A DNA stretch of 64,000 nt from Streptosporangium amethystogenes (GTDB lineage Bacteria; Actinomycetota; Actinomycetes; Streptosporangiales; Streptosporangiaceae), in assembly GCF_000721075.1 (NCBI RefSeq), contig NZ_JOEQ01000005.1, positions 496,001-560,000 on the forward strand, written 5' to 3'. Each line of letters starts with the position of its first letter. Positions within the stretch are counted from its first letter, which is position 1. Below are positions 35,142-43,787 of this stretch, one piece after another. A model generated the notes under the pieces. The model ran no database searches, was not told where the DNA came from, and was given only the letters and a program-made list of their open reading frames with translations. A program made the translations under genes and the position numbers.

Positions 35142-36104
35142 TCAGGGAGCGGCGCCGATGGAGTCCATGAGCATGGGGAGCGCGCGTTCGAGGCCGCGGC
35201 GCCAGTAGGGCCAGCTGTGGGTGCCGGGACCGTAGAAGTCGACGGTCACGTCGACGCCGTTGGCCCTGGCCCGCTCGGCGAAGGTCACGGCCTGGCCGAG
35301 CAGGGCGGCCTCGCCCTTGTCCTGCGGCTCGGAGGCGTCGTCCAGCGGGCCGGGGGAGCCGTCGCCGCTGGAGACGAAGAGCCGTACCCCGCGCAGCGCG
35401 CCGGTGAGATCGGCCGGGTTGTGGGCGGCCCACTCGGGGTCTCCCGGGGGCCCCCAGAGCTTCGTGGAGTCCTCGCCGTTCCGGTTGAGCAGCCAGTCGA
35501 CGCCGCCGTTGCCGTCGCGGGTGTGCAGCACCCCGGAGAAGGAGGCGGCGGCCTGGAACATGCCGGGATGGCGGGCCGCGTACGACATGGCCCCGAACCC
35601 GCCCATGGACAGTCCCGCCACCGCCCGCCGGTCCCCGGCGCCGTAGTCGCGCTCCAGGATCCGCCGTATCTCGGTGAGGTGGAAGGTCTCCCAGCCGGGG
35701 CCGTCGCGCCAGTCGGAGTAGAAGCCGACGGCGCCGCCCTCGGGGATGACCACGATCGCCCGGTAGCCGGAGGTGAGGCTCGCGGCCTCCCCCTTGGTGA
35801 CCCAGGTGTCGTAGTCGGACTGGCAGCAGCCGTTCAGCAGGTACAGCACCGGCCACGGACCCGAGTCCGGCGTCCAGCCCTCGGGTAGCAGGACCCGGGC
35901 CATGCCCTCGCGGCCGAGCGCGGTGGAGGTCACGGTGAGCTCGTGGTCGCGACCGCCCAGCTTCTTCACCGCGACGGCGGGGATCCGCGAGGCCCCACCG
36001 TCACGACCGCCGGGCGAGGACGGTGGCAGCAGTGCCATCAGCACCGCCACGACCGCCACGGCGGCCAGCAGGAACACTCCCAGACGTACAGCTGTGCGGT
36101 TCAC
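35142..36104 (-). CDS. membrane-anchored or secreted esterase (antigen 85/esterase D-like)
   Basis: A 320-residue alpha/beta hydrolase starting with GTG at 36104. One N-terminal hydrophobic segment (about 8-26) without a clear cleavage site suggests an uncleaved anchor. Then come Y-L-L-N-G-C-C, the nucleophile elbow G-L-S-M-G-G (Ser near 170) and a C-terminal G-T-H-S-W with the catalytic His. The fold matches putative esterases related to mycolyltransferases and feruloyl esterases. It is immediately upstream, in genome order, of the glycopolymer genes and might modify the polymer, but this is inference only. Confidence 0.8.
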   Translation of the reverse strand: MNRTAVRLGVFLLAAVAVVAVLMALLPPSSPGGRDGGASRIPAVAVKKLGGRDHELTVTSTALGREGMARVLLPEGWTPDSGPWPVLYLLNGCCQSDYDTWVTKGEAASLTSGYRAIVVIPEGGAVGFYSDWRDGPGWETFHLTEIRRILERDYGAGDRRAVAGLSMGGFGAMSYAARHPGMFQAAASFSGVLHTRDGNGGVDWLLNRNGEDSTKLWGPPGDPEWAAHNPADLTGALRGVRLFVSSGDGSPGPLDDASEPQDKGEAALLGQAVTFAERARANGVDVTVDFYGPGTHSWPYWRRGLERALPMLMDSIGAAP

Positions 36105-36369
36105 GCCGCCAATACTCCCGCTTCCCGCCGATCACGTGAAGCCCACCGGGCGCGGGGGAGGCCGGCAGGAGGGGAAAAGTTCTCGCCAAAGGGTGTTTGG
36201 CACCGGAGGCCGGCCACAGTATGTCTGGATTCGCGGAGGCGGGGTGCTGAAAAGTCCCCCTATCCGCGGCCGTTGAGAGAGGGACGGGCCATGGCGACCC
36301 GGCCGTATGTGATCTTCGCGATCTCGGGAAGCCGGCGGGCCTCCCCGGTACCGGAGAGGCCCGCGTCAG
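36105..36369. other. intergenic region with one copy of a repeated leader element
   Basis: It contains repeat copy A (36176-36240) and a hairpin with 9-bp arms (36335-36343 and 36356-36364), which probably terminates the relic genes read from the right. After copy A a GTG opens a frame of only ten codons. No gene is supported. Confidence 0.5.
36176..36240 (+). repeat. leader-like repeat element, copy A
   Basis: It starts AAAGTTCTC, continues CAAAGGGTGTT, and ends in an ACAGTATGTC...GATTC.CGGAGGC block. It matches copy B (43709-43783), and more loosely copy C (36824-36897), over its whole length with gaps. It ends in GGAGG, but no gene follows. Confidence 0.6.
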
Positions 36370-36626
36370 TCAGGCTTCGAGCAGCCCCGCGTCGCGGAGC
36401 TGGCGCTCAAGATCCCAGCCAGGTGGTTCCCGGGAGGGGGCGGACCAGGTCGCGCCGGCGGCCAGCCAGTCCCGCCGGTGGGCGGAGACGGCCTGGGGCG
36501 TGGCGTCCTCGTAACCGAACTCCACCCCGCAGCAGGGGCAGATCTCGAACGAGGGCGTCCGCCCCCCCAGGGCGGATCGTCCTGGGGGAGGCCGCAGACG
36601 CGGCACCGGTCATCTGGTCTGGGCAC
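36370..36626 (-). pseudogene. cysteine-rich (CPCC-like) small protein, frameshifted
   Basis: Two frames join into one small protein. From a GTG at 36626 (GGAG 7 bases upstream) the frame reads C-R-V-C-G-L-P-Q-D-D-P-P-W-G-G. After the seven-C run at 36562-36568 the +1-shifted frame continues R-T-P-S-F-E-I-C-P-C-C-G-V-E-F-G-Y-E-D and runs to 36370. The two C-x2-C pairs would form one zinc site. One base lost in the homopolymer explains the break, so this may be a sequencing error. Proteins of this kind are often found beside polymorphic toxins, and the frame to its right is a toxin-like tail. Confidence 0.65.
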
Positions 36627-36825
36627 GGAAGTACTCCAAGTTCGTTCGATAGCCGTGCTTAGCCGGGGCAGGGATGAAGTAGGTGCGGATCGTGCCGTTC
36701 TTGGTGACGATGCCGAACTCGTTCGAGCGCGGGTGGAAGAAGACGCGGTCACCATTGAGGTACAGATCCTTCCGGTCCGGACACCGCTGATCCCCTCGAT
36801 CCTTCCTGCCGGGTGGGACGGACAA
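36610..36825 (-). pseudogene. C-terminal fragment of a polymorphic-toxin-like protein
   Basis: A 71-residue frame (TTG at 36825) whose second half reads G-D-R-V-F-F-H-P-R-S-N-E-F-G-I-V-T, then G-T-I-R-T-Y-F, then N-L-E-Y-F-R-A-Q. This is the usual ending of small nuclease-type toxin domains at the C-terminus of large secreted toxins. The delivery part is missing, and the fragment overlaps the start of the CPCC protein by 17 bases. It looks like an orphan toxin tail with its partner. The family assignment is from memory of the motif and is tentative. Confidence 0.5.
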
Positions 36826-36897
36826 ACTTCCCCACGAACGGTGTCACAGGTCACTTTTGAGACGGGTACCGGTGGCGGGTACGTCATGATCCACCGG
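36824..36897 (+). repeat. leader-like repeat element, copy C
   Basis: AAACTTC...CGAACGGTGTCACAGG and GTACGTCATGATCCACCGGA align with AAAGTTC...CAAACGGCGTTACAGG and GTACGTCGTGATTCACGGAG of copy B. The terminal ribosome-site block is degraded and no gene follows. Confidence 0.6.
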
Positions 36898-36913
36898 ATT
36901 GCCCGGCAGCGGC

Positions 36914-37960
36914 TCAGAGAACCGGCTCCGGCGGAGCGTTCCGGTCGTGGGAGGCCCATCGGGCCCGAGTGGACGCGCGGACCACGAGTTCGGGCTGGAA
37001 GAGATACTCGGCGGCCCTGGCGGGGCGCCCCTTGATCTCGTCGAGCAGGGCGCGTACGGCCGCGACCCCCATGGCCTGGACGGGCTGGCGGACCGTGGTG
37101 AGCGGCGGGTCGGTGAAGGACATCAGCGGGGAGTCGTCGGCGCCCACGACCGAGACGTCCTCGGGGACCCGCAGGCCGTGCCGCCGTACCGCGCGCACCG
37201 CGCCCAGCGCCATCAGGTCGCTGCCGCAGACCAGAGCGGTGGCGCCCCGCTGCACCAGCAGGGACGCGGCGCTCTGGCCGCCCTCGACGTCAAAGGGCGA
37301 CAGTTCGACCAGGTCGTCGGTGTCGTGCCCCAGGCCCAGTTCCCGCAGCGAGGCACGGAATCCGGCGAGCCGCCGCTGGACCGTGGAGTAGCGCAACGGG
37401 CCGCTGAGGAACCCGATACGGCGGTGGCCCAGTTCGACGAGGTGGCGCGCGGCGATACGGCCCGCGGTGACGTCGTCACAGGAGACGCAGGGAACGCCGA
37501 GGCCCGGGATGTCGCCGTTGACGAACACGATGGGCAGCCGCTGCCGTCTGAGGCCGCGGTAACGGGAGTGGTCGATGGTCGTGTCGGCGTGCAGCCCGGA
37601 GACGAAGAGAATGCCGGAGACGCCACGGTCCAGCAACATCCCGACGTATTCGTCCTCACCTGCCCCTTCGGGGGTCTGCGTACACAGAACCGCGGTGTAT
37701 CCGTGGCGCGCCAGCCCCGTCTCGATCACCTGGGCGAAGAACGGGAAAACCGGATTCTGCAACTCGGCGGTGATCAGCCCGACCAGCCCTGAGCTTCGCG
37801 GGCGTAACCCGTTCGGACGCTCGTAACCGAGCACGTCCATGGCGGTGAGCACCGCGCTCCTGGCCCTCGGACTCACTCCGGGGCGCTCGTTGAGCACCCG
37901 GGAGACCGTCGCTTTGCTGACCCCGGCCTGCCGGGCGATCTCGTCGAGTCGTGCCGCCAT
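36914..37960 (-). CDS. malR: LacI-family maltose-type repressor
   Basis: A 348-residue LacI/GalR regulator. I chose the ATG at 37960, at the normal distance before the helix-turn-helix (residues 3-25; L-D-E-I-A-R-Q-A-G-V, K-A-T-V-S-R-V-L-N). No clear ribosome site precedes it. The core ends V-V-G-A-D-D-S-P and R-Q-P-V-Q-A-M-G. It is divergent from malE1F1G1, with TTGCCGCAA and CTCTGCAAGAG motifs in the shared 159-bp promoter region. The regulator remnant at 63059-63804 is a close relative, so the two mal loci were probably each once repressor-linked. The effector is presumably maltose or maltotriose. Confidence 0.85.
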   Translation of the reverse strand: MAARLDEIARQAGVSKATVSRVLNERPGVSPRARSAVLTAMDVLGYERPNGLRPRSSGLVGLITAELQNPVFPFFAQVIETGLARHGYTAVLCTQTPEGAGEDEYVGMLLDRGVSGILFVSGLHADTTIDHSRYRGLRRQRLPIVFVNGDIPGLGVPCVSCDDVTAGRIAARHLVELGHRRIGFLSGPLRYSTVQRRLAGFRASLRELGLGHDTDDLVELSPFDVEGGQSAASLLVQRGATALVCGSDLMALGAVRAVRRHGLRVPEDVSVVGADDSPLMSFTDPPLTTVRQPVQAMGVAAVRALLDEIKGRPARAAEYLFQPELVVRASTRARWASHDRNAPPEPVL

Positions 37961-37990
37961 GGTCAGTGATTGTGGATCAGCTTTCTGAAA

Positions 37991-38001
37991 CTCTGCAAGA
38001 G
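37991..38001. promoter_or_regulatory. MalR-type operator word, locus 1
   Basis: CTCTGCAAGAG shares the decamer TCTGCAAGAG with the opposite strand of 58097-58106 in front of the second malE. TTGCAG-type words are the known MalR targets in streptomycetes. Confidence 0.6.
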
Positions 38002-38011
38002 ATTCTGAAAT

Positions 38012-38022
38012 ATTGCCGCAAT
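38012..38022. promoter_or_regulatory. palindromic operator, locus 1
   Basis: ATTGCCGCAAT is a perfect palindrome with a single central base. TTGCCGCAA recurs at 57918-57926 in the other mal control region, in both cases followed by a TGCA...GCATTCC-like tail. Confidence 0.65.
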
Positions 38023-38119
38023 TTCCTGCAACGCATTCCAAGCTGGATGAACCCTCTGTTAACTTCGGCGCACATCACGGTGCACCCCCTGAAAACCCCC
38101 TCCCACCTGGAGCTCAAGC

Positions 38120-39388
38120 GTGCCCAGACCTATGAAGACCCTCGCCGGAGCCCTCGCGCTCGGCCTTGTGCTGACCGCCTGCGGCGGAAACACCCAGGCG
38201 CAGGGGCAGCCCTCCTCGGCCCCGGCCGCCGCCGGCGACACCACCCTGCTCATCTGGGCCGACCAGATGCGTTCGGACACCCTCAAGCCCTTCGCCGAGG
38301 CCTTCGCCAAGGAGAACGGGATCAAGGCCGAGGTCGTCGTCGTGGCCCAGAACCAGCAGCAGACCTTCACCACCGCCTCCCAGGCGGGAAAGGGCCCCGA
38401 CGTGGTCGTCGGCGCGCACGACTGGATCGGCAACCTGGTGCAGAACGGCCTCATCGACCCGATCCAGATGACGGAGGACCAGCTCGCCGGGTACGTGGAC
38501 GTGGCTCGCAAGGCCGTCACCTACGACGGCCAGGTGTACGGCGTGCCGTACGCGGTGGAGAACCTGGCGCTGTTCCGCAACACCGAGCTGGCGCCGGAGG
38601 CCCCCGGAAGCTTCGACGAACTGGTCGAGACGGGCAAGAGGCTCAAGGCCGCGGGGAAGGTCAAGGAGATCGTCGGCTATCCGGTCAGCCAGCAGGACGG
38701 CCAGTCCGGCGACACCTACCACCTGTACCCGCTCTACACCTCGGCGGGCGCCCACCTGTTCGGCACCACTGCGGGTGGCGACCCCGATCCGTCCGAGCTG
38801 GGAGTGGGCGAGAAGGAGTCGGTGGCGGCGTTCGAGAGGATCGCCAGGCTCGGTGAGAAGGGGGACGGCGCGCTCAAGCGCTCCTTCACCTCCGACAACT
38901 CGGCGGCCGCCTTCAACGAGGGGAGGACCGCGTTCATGGTCGCCGGGCCGTGGCGGCTGGCCGACGCCCGCAAGGCGGGCGTGAAGTACGACATCACCCC
39001 GGTGCCCGGTTTCAAGGGGGCCGAGCCCGCCCGGCCGTTCGTGGGCGTGCAGTCCTTCTTCGTGGCGAGCAAGGGAAAGAACAAGGCGCTCGCCCAGGAG
39101 TTCGTCACCGGCACCCTGGCCTCGGCCGAGGTGGCGCGGGCGCTGTTCGACGCCGAGCCGCGGATGCCCGCCCTGAACGAGGCCCTGACGTACGCGGCGG
39201 GCAAGGACCCCGATGTCGCCAAGTTCCAGGCCGCCGCGGAGAACGGCACGCCGCTGCCCGCGATCCCGCAGATGGTGGCCATCTGGGGGCCGTTCAACAC
39301 GCTCATCCACGCCGCGGTGAAGGGTGAGCCGGTACCTCCGGCGGTCGAGGCGGCCGCCAAGGCCATCGCCGAGCAGCTCGAACAGTGA
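38120..39388 (+). CDS. malE1: maltodextrin-binding lipoprotein, locus 1
   Basis: A 422-residue MBP-like lipoprotein. The GTG at 38120 has GGAG 9 bases upstream; the ATG at 38132 is an alternative. The lipobox L-T-A-C has its Cys near residue 20, followed by a Gln/Ser/Ala-rich tether. G-P-D-V-V-V-G-A-H-D-W-I-G-N and the N-A-A-F-N-E-G-R-T-A-F-M-V-A-G-P-W block correspond to well-known MalE segments. The protein is more like Gram-negative-type MalE than the second copy at 58215. It delivers maltodextrins to the permeases that follow. Confidence 0.9.
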   Translation: MPRPMKTLAGALALGLVLTACGGNTQAQGQPSSAPAAAGDTTLLIWADQMRSDTLKPFAEAFAKENGIKAEVVVVAQNQQQTFTTASQAGKGPDVVVGAHDWIGNLVQNGLIDPIQMTEDQLAGYVDVARKAVTYDGQVYGVPYAVENLALFRNTELAPEAPGSFDELVETGKRLKAAGKVKEIVGYPVSQQDGQSGDTYHLYPLYTSAGAHLFGTTAGGDPDPSELGVGEKESVAAFERIARLGEKGDGALKRSFTSDNSAAAFNEGRTAFMVAGPWRLADARKAGVKYDITPVPGFKGAEPARPFVGVQSFFVASKGKNKALAQEFVTGTLASAEVARALFDAEPRMPALNEALTYAAGKDPDVAKFQAAAENGTPLPAIPQMVAIWGPFNTLIHAAVKGEPVPPAVEAAAKAIAEQLEQ

Positions 39389-41067
39389 AGACGAGACGAT
39401 TCCGGAGCGGGGAGGGGCGTCGTCCTCCCCGCGAGGGGGATGTCCTTCTCGACATCGGGCGCGCGGCTCCGAAAGGCCAGGAGGCCCGGTCACACCAGGC
39501 GCCGCCTCCGCCCGACCGGCCCCGCCGCGGACGCGGGCGGGCCGTGGCGACCGGGGCATGGCCGGGAAGCGCGGGTGGGATCGCGCTGCGGGTCCTGGTG
39601 CTCGGGCTCATCGTCGCCGTCGCGCTCTGGGCGGTCGCGCCGCTGGTGGCGGCGGAGAACTGGATCGGGGTGGGGATCGTCGTGGTCGTCACCGCCGCCG
39701 GTCTCCTCGTCTACCTGACGCCGCGGCGGCTGCCCGCCAAGTACCTGCTGCCCACCACGCTCCTGGTCCTCGCCTTCCAGGTGTTCCCGGTGGTCCACAC
39801 GATGTCGCTGGCGCTGACCAACATCGGCGACGGTCACCTGGGGAGCAAGCAGGACGCGATCACCGCGATCGAGACCTCCTCCGTCAAGCGCCGGCCCGGT
39901 TCCGCCGAGTTCCGGCTCACCGTGGCCGAGAAGGACGGAGACCTGGTCTTCCTGCTGGCGGAGGGAGGACGCGCCTACACCGGCACCGCCGAGGGGCTGC
40001 GCCCCCTGGAGGGGGCCACCCTCGGCGCCGGCGGTCGGATCACCGCGGCCGACGGCTACACGGTGCTGACCGCAGGGCAGGCCTCCGCCAGGGGCTCGGA
40101 GATCACCGAGCTGGTCGTGCCCGTCGAGGGCGGGGCGATCCGCAGCCAGGGCCTGTCGAGGGCCTACCGGGGTACGGCGACGCTCGCCTACGACGCGGTC
40201 TGCGACTGCGTCACCGGCCAGGACAGGATCTGGCGGGCCGATGAGGAACAGGGCAGGTTCGTCTCCGACGACGGGCAGGCGCTGGCGCAGGGCTGGCAGG
40301 TCGACGTCGGCCTGGCCAACCTCACCACCGCGCTCACCAACCCGAAGATCAACGCGCACTTCCTCGGCGTCTTCGGCTGGAACCTGGTCTACGCCACGTC
40401 CGTCGTGGTGCTGACCGCCGCGCTCGGGGTGGCGGTCGCGCTGGTGCTGCACCATCCCCGGATGCGTGCCGTACGGGCCTACCGGACCCTGATCGTGCTG
40501 CCGTACGCCATGCCGGCCTTCGCGATGCTGCTGGTCTGGCGGGACATGTTCAACACCGACTTCGGACTGATCAACAAGATGCTCGGGCTCGACGTCGACT
40601 GGCTCGGCGCCCCGCTCACCGCCCGCCTGTCGGTGCTGCTGGTCCAGCTCTGGCTGGGTTTCCCCTACATGTTCCTGATCGCCACCGGGGCGCTGCAGAC
40701 GATCCCGTCGGAGTATCTGGAGGCGGCCCAGGTGGACGGCGCGACCGCCTGGCAACGGTTCGTGAAGGTCACGCTGCCGCTGCTGATGCTCGCGCTGGCC
40801 CCGCTGCTGGTCTCGTCGTTCGCGTTCAACTTCAACAACTTCAACGGCATCTTCCTGGTCACCGCCGGAGGCCCGTTCCCCGCCGACAACCCGACGATGG
40901 GGGCGACCGACCTGCTGATCACCTACACCTTCCGGCTCGCCTTCGGGCAGCAGGGCGCGCAGTACGGCCTGGCCTCCGCGATGTCCGTCTACGTCTACCT
41001 GATCGTGGCGGTGCTCTCGATCATCAGCTTCCGGCGTACCCGGGCCTTCCAGGAGGTGGACCGATGA
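39385..41067 (+). CDS. malF1: maltodextrin ABC permease with large extracellular loop, locus 1
   Basis: A 560-residue permease whose GTG overlaps the malE1 stop (GTGA). After a long basic cytoplasmic tail (1 to about 65) come three helices, then an extracytoplasmic domain of about 180 residues (about 150-325). Five more helices follow, with the EAA loop E-A-A-Q-V-D-G-A-T. The extra domain corresponds to the P2 loop of E. coli MalF, which caps the binding protein; many Gram-positive MalF proteins, including the second copy here, lack it. It should form the channel with malG1, driven by an ATPase encoded elsewhere. Confidence 0.92.
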   Translation: MKTRRFRSGEGRRPPREGDVLLDIGRAAPKGQEARSHQAPPPPDRPRRGRGRAVATGAWPGSAGGIALRVLVLGLIVAVALWAVAPLVAAENWIGVGIVVVVTAAGLLVYLTPRRLPAKYLLPTTLLVLAFQVFPVVHTMSLALTNIGDGHLGSKQDAITAIETSSVKRRPGSAEFRLTVAEKDGDLVFLLAEGGRAYTGTAEGLRPLEGATLGAGGRITAADGYTVLTAGQASARGSEITELVVPVEGGAIRSQGLSRAYRGTATLAYDAVCDCVTGQDRIWRADEEQGRFVSDDGQALAQGWQVDVGLANLTTALTNPKINAHFLGVFGWNLVYATSVVVLTAALGVAVALVLHHPRMRAVRAYRTLIVLPYAMPAFAMLLVWRDMFNTDFGLINKMLGLDVDWLGAPLTARLSVLLVQLWLGFPYMFLIATGALQTIPSEYLEAAQVDGATAWQRFVKVTLPLLMLALAPLLVSSFAFNFNNFNGIFLVTAGGPFPADNPTMGATDLLITYTFRLAFGQQGAQYGLASAMSVYVYLIVAVLSIISFRRTRAFQEVDR

Positions 41068-41900
41068 GGAGCGGACTGGTCCTCCGGCACCTGGTGGCGA
41101 TCACCGTCACCGCCTTCGCCCTCTTCCCGATCCTGTTCGTGATCTCCTCGGCGCTCAACCCGCTCGGCACGCTCAGCTCGGCGACCCTGTTCCCGAGCGG
41201 TGCCGGCCTCGCCAATGTCACGGACCTCTTCGAGACCACGGCCTTCCCGACCTGGTACCTCAACTCCGTTCTGATCGCCGGGCTCACCGCCGTCCTGTCG
41301 GTGACGGTGTCGGCGGTCTCCGCCTACGCCTTCAGCCGCTTCCGCTTCGCCGGTCGCCGTACCGGCCTGGTGGCGCTGCTGGTGATCCAGGCGTTCCCGC
41401 AGTTCCTGGCCATCGTCCCGCTGTACGTCATCTTCAGCGTGATCAGTGACAACTGGCCCGTCTTCGGGCTCAACAGCATCTGGGGTGTGGTCCTGCTCTA
41501 CATCGGCGGCCAGGTCGGCGTGAACACCTGGCTGATCAAGGGTTTCTTCGACACGATCCCCCGGGAACTCGACGAGGCCATGCTGATCGACGGCTGCACG
41601 CCCACCCAGGCGTTCCGCAAGGTGATCCTGCCGCTCTCGGCACCCATCCTGTCGATCAGCGCGCTGCTCGTCTTCATCGGGACGATCAACGAGTTCCTCA
41701 TCGCCAGCGTCTTCCTCACCGGCGACGACGCCCGCACCCTCGCGGTCGGGCTGTTCAGCCTGCTGGCCGACCAGCGCAACGCCAACTTCGGCATGTTCGC
41801 GGTGGGCACGCTGCTCACCGCGATCCCGACCGTCGTCGTCTTCCAGTTCCTGCAGAGATACATCGTCCACGGGCTCACCGCGGGCGCGGTGAAAGGTTGA
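41064..41900 (+). CDS. malG1: maltodextrin ABC permease, locus 1
   Basis: A 278-residue six-helix CUT1 permease; ATG overlaps the malF1 stop (ATGA). It has the EAA loop D-E-A-M-L-I-D-G-C, and its C-terminus G-L-T-A-G-A-V-K-G is the tail that inserts into the ATPase dimer in MalG-type proteins. Confidence 0.93.
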   Translation: MRSGLVLRHLVAITVTAFALFPILFVISSALNPLGTLSSATLFPSGAGLANVTDLFETTAFPTWYLNSVLIAGLTAVLSVTVSAVSAYAFSRFRFAGRRTGLVALLVIQAFPQFLAIVPLYVIFSVISDNWPVFGLNSIWGVVLLYIGGQVGVNTWLIKGFFDTIPRELDEAMLIDGCTPTQAFRKVILPLSAPILSISALLVFIGTINEFLIASVFLTGDDARTLAVGLFSLLADQRNANFGMFAVGTLLTAIPTVVVFQFLQRYIVHGLTAGAVKG

Positions 41901-41902
41901 TC

Positions 41903-43693
41903 ATGATTGACCGGGGATTCCATCACGACGGCTCGCCAGACCACGTCAGCACGGAGGCACCGGAGCCGGGAGAGACGGTCACCGTCTTCGTCCGCACCCC
42001 GCGAGGCCACCGCTCCGGCGTGCACGTGCGGACCACGCCGGACGGCGAACCGCACTTCGCCGAGGCGGTGATAGACCGCGAGACCGAGCGGGAGACCTGG
42101 TGGCGGGCCGACATCGTGGCCCGCAACCAGGTGACCGGCTACCGCTTCCTCATCGGCGGTCCGGACGGCTACCGCTGGCTGACCGCCTCCGGCCTGGCCA
42201 CCCACGACGTTCCGGACACCACCGACTTCAGGCTGGTCACCCACACCGCCCCACCCGAGTGGGCGGCCGGCGGTGTGATCTACCAGATCTTCCCCGACCG
42301 GTTCGCCTCCTCGGGCACGGCACGCGACCTGCCGCCGTGGGCGATCCCCCGCGGCTGGGACGACCCCGTCGCGGGGAGCGGGCCCGACACCTCGCGGCAG
42401 ATTTTCGGCGGCGACCTGGACGGTGTCCGCTCCAGGCTGGACCACATCACCGCCCTCGGCGCGGACACCCTCTACCTGACGCCGGTCTTCCCCGCGGCCT
42501 CCAACCACCGCTACAACGCCTCCTCCTTCGCCGAGGTCGATCCGCTGCTCGGAGGCGACGCGGCCTATCGCGCGCTGATCGACGAGGTGCATCGCAGGGG
42601 CATGCGCATCCTGGGCGACCTCACCACGAACCACTGCGGCGACACCCATGCCTGGTTTCAGGCGGCGCTGCGGGACAAGGGCGCCGCCGAGCGGGAGATG
42701 TTCTTCTTCACCGACGACGACCTGGGCTACGAGGCATGGATGGGCGTTCCCTCCCTGCCCAAGCTCGACTGGTCGAGCGAGCGGCTGGCGAGGGCGATGG
42801 AGGAGGTCGTCCGCGGCTGGCTCCGGTTCGGCCTGGACGGCTGGCGCATCGACGTGGCCAACATGACCGGCAGGCTCCGCCAGGCGGACCACGCGCACGA
42901 GGTGGCCCGGCGCATCCGGCGGGCGATGAACGACGAGTGCCCGGACAGGCTGCTCGTCGCCGAGCACGCGCACGACGCCACCGGCGATCTCGACGTCGGC
43001 GGCTGGCAGGGGACGATGAACTACGCCGGCTTCACCCGCCCGGTGTGGAGCTGGCTGCGAGGCCCAGAGGTCCACCTGCCGTTCCTCGGGGTTCCGGCGG
43101 AGGTGCCCAGGATCGGCGGTGGCGACGCGGTGGCGACGATCCGTGCCTTCTCCGGCCACATGTCGTGGCGCTCGCTGGTCCACTCCTGGTCGATCCTCGG
43201 CTCCCACGACACCGCCAGGATCCGCACGATATGCGGAGGGGATCCCGCCCTGGTGGAGGTCGCCGCCGGGCTGATGCTCACCTTGCCCGGCACGCCCATG
43301 GTGTTCGCGGGCGACGAGATCGGCCTGGAGGGCGCGTGGGGGGAGGACTCCCGCCGGACCATGCCCTGGGACCGGCCGGAGAGGTGGGACCAGGGCACCT
43401 TCGGTGTCTACCGCGACCTGATCGCGTTGCGCCGGGGCGAGGCCGCCCTGCGCCACGGGGGCCTGCGCTGGCTGCACGTCTCCGAGGACGCCGTGGTCTA
43501 CCTCCGGGAGCGCGCGGGCGAACGCCTGCTGATCCTGGCCGCCCGCGCCGCCCACCGGCCGGTGCGGCTCCCGCTCGGCGCCCGGTGCCTGCCCGTGTAC
43601 GGCGACGCGGAACTGTCCCCCGAGCCCGACGGCACCGTCGCGCTGCCCGCCGACGGCCCGGCCTTCCACATCTGGCGCCTGGCCCGGAACTGA
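41903..43693 (+). CDS. cytoplasmic GH13 maltodextrin hydrolase (neopullulanase/maltogenic type)
   Basis: A 596-residue enzyme with no signal peptide. I chose the ATG at 41903; a TTG two codons earlier overlapping the malG1 stop is possible. An N-terminal beta-sandwich like the CBM34 domains of neopullulanases (about 15-115) precedes the barrel. Conserved regions are I-Y-Q-I-F-P-D-R-F, T-T-N-H-C-G-D-T-H, G-W-R-I-D-V-A-N (nucleophile Asp), L-V-A-E-H-A-H-D (acid Glu) and G-S-H-D-T-A-R. It should cleave imported maltodextrins, cyclodextrins or branched dextrins to maltose and glucose. It is the last gene of the malE1F1G1 operon. Confidence 0.88.
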   Translation: MIDRGFHHDGSPDHVSTEAPEPGETVTVFVRTPRGHRSGVHVRTTPDGEPHFAEAVIDRETERETWWRADIVARNQVTGYRFLIGGPDGYRWLTASGLATHDVPDTTDFRLVTHTAPPEWAAGGVIYQIFPDRFASSGTARDLPPWAIPRGWDDPVAGSGPDTSRQIFGGDLDGVRSRLDHITALGADTLYLTPVFPAASNHRYNASSFAEVDPLLGGDAAYRALIDEVHRRGMRILGDLTTNHCGDTHAWFQAALRDKGAAEREMFFFTDDDLGYEAWMGVPSLPKLDWSSERLARAMEEVVRGWLRFGLDGWRIDVANMTGRLRQADHAHEVARRIRRAMNDECPDRLLVAEHAHDATGDLDVGGWQGTMNYAGFTRPVWSWLRGPEVHLPFLGVPAEVPRIGGGDAVATIRAFSGHMSWRSLVHSWSILGSHDTARIRTICGGDPALVEVAAGLMLTLPGTPMVFAGDEIGLEGAWGEDSRRTMPWDRPERWDQGTFGVYRDLIALRRGEAALRHGGLRWLHVSEDAVVYLRERAGERLLILAARAAHRPVRLPLGARCLPVYGDAELSPEPDGTVALPADGPAFHIWRLARN

Positions 43694-43708
43694 GGAGCCG
43701 GGGCGGGC

Positions 43709-43783
43709 AAAGTTCTCATCAAACGGCGTTACAGGCCACGTACGGCCGGGGATTTGCGACAGTACGTCGTGATTCACGGAGGC
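43709..43783 (+). repeat. leader-like repeat element, copy B
   Basis: The complete-looking copy: AAAGTTCTCATCAAACGG, ACAGGCCAC, CAGTACGTCGTGATTCAC and a terminal GGAGG that serves as ribosome site for the small gene at 43788. It probably contains a promoter and leader. Confidence 0.6.
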
Positions 43784-43787
43784 TGTC

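Noticed and set aside
36241..36276. A GTG-initiated ten-codon peptide after repeat copy A
   Set aside because: GGAGG precedes it, but it is too short and has no conserved feature; more likely a leftover of the repeat element.
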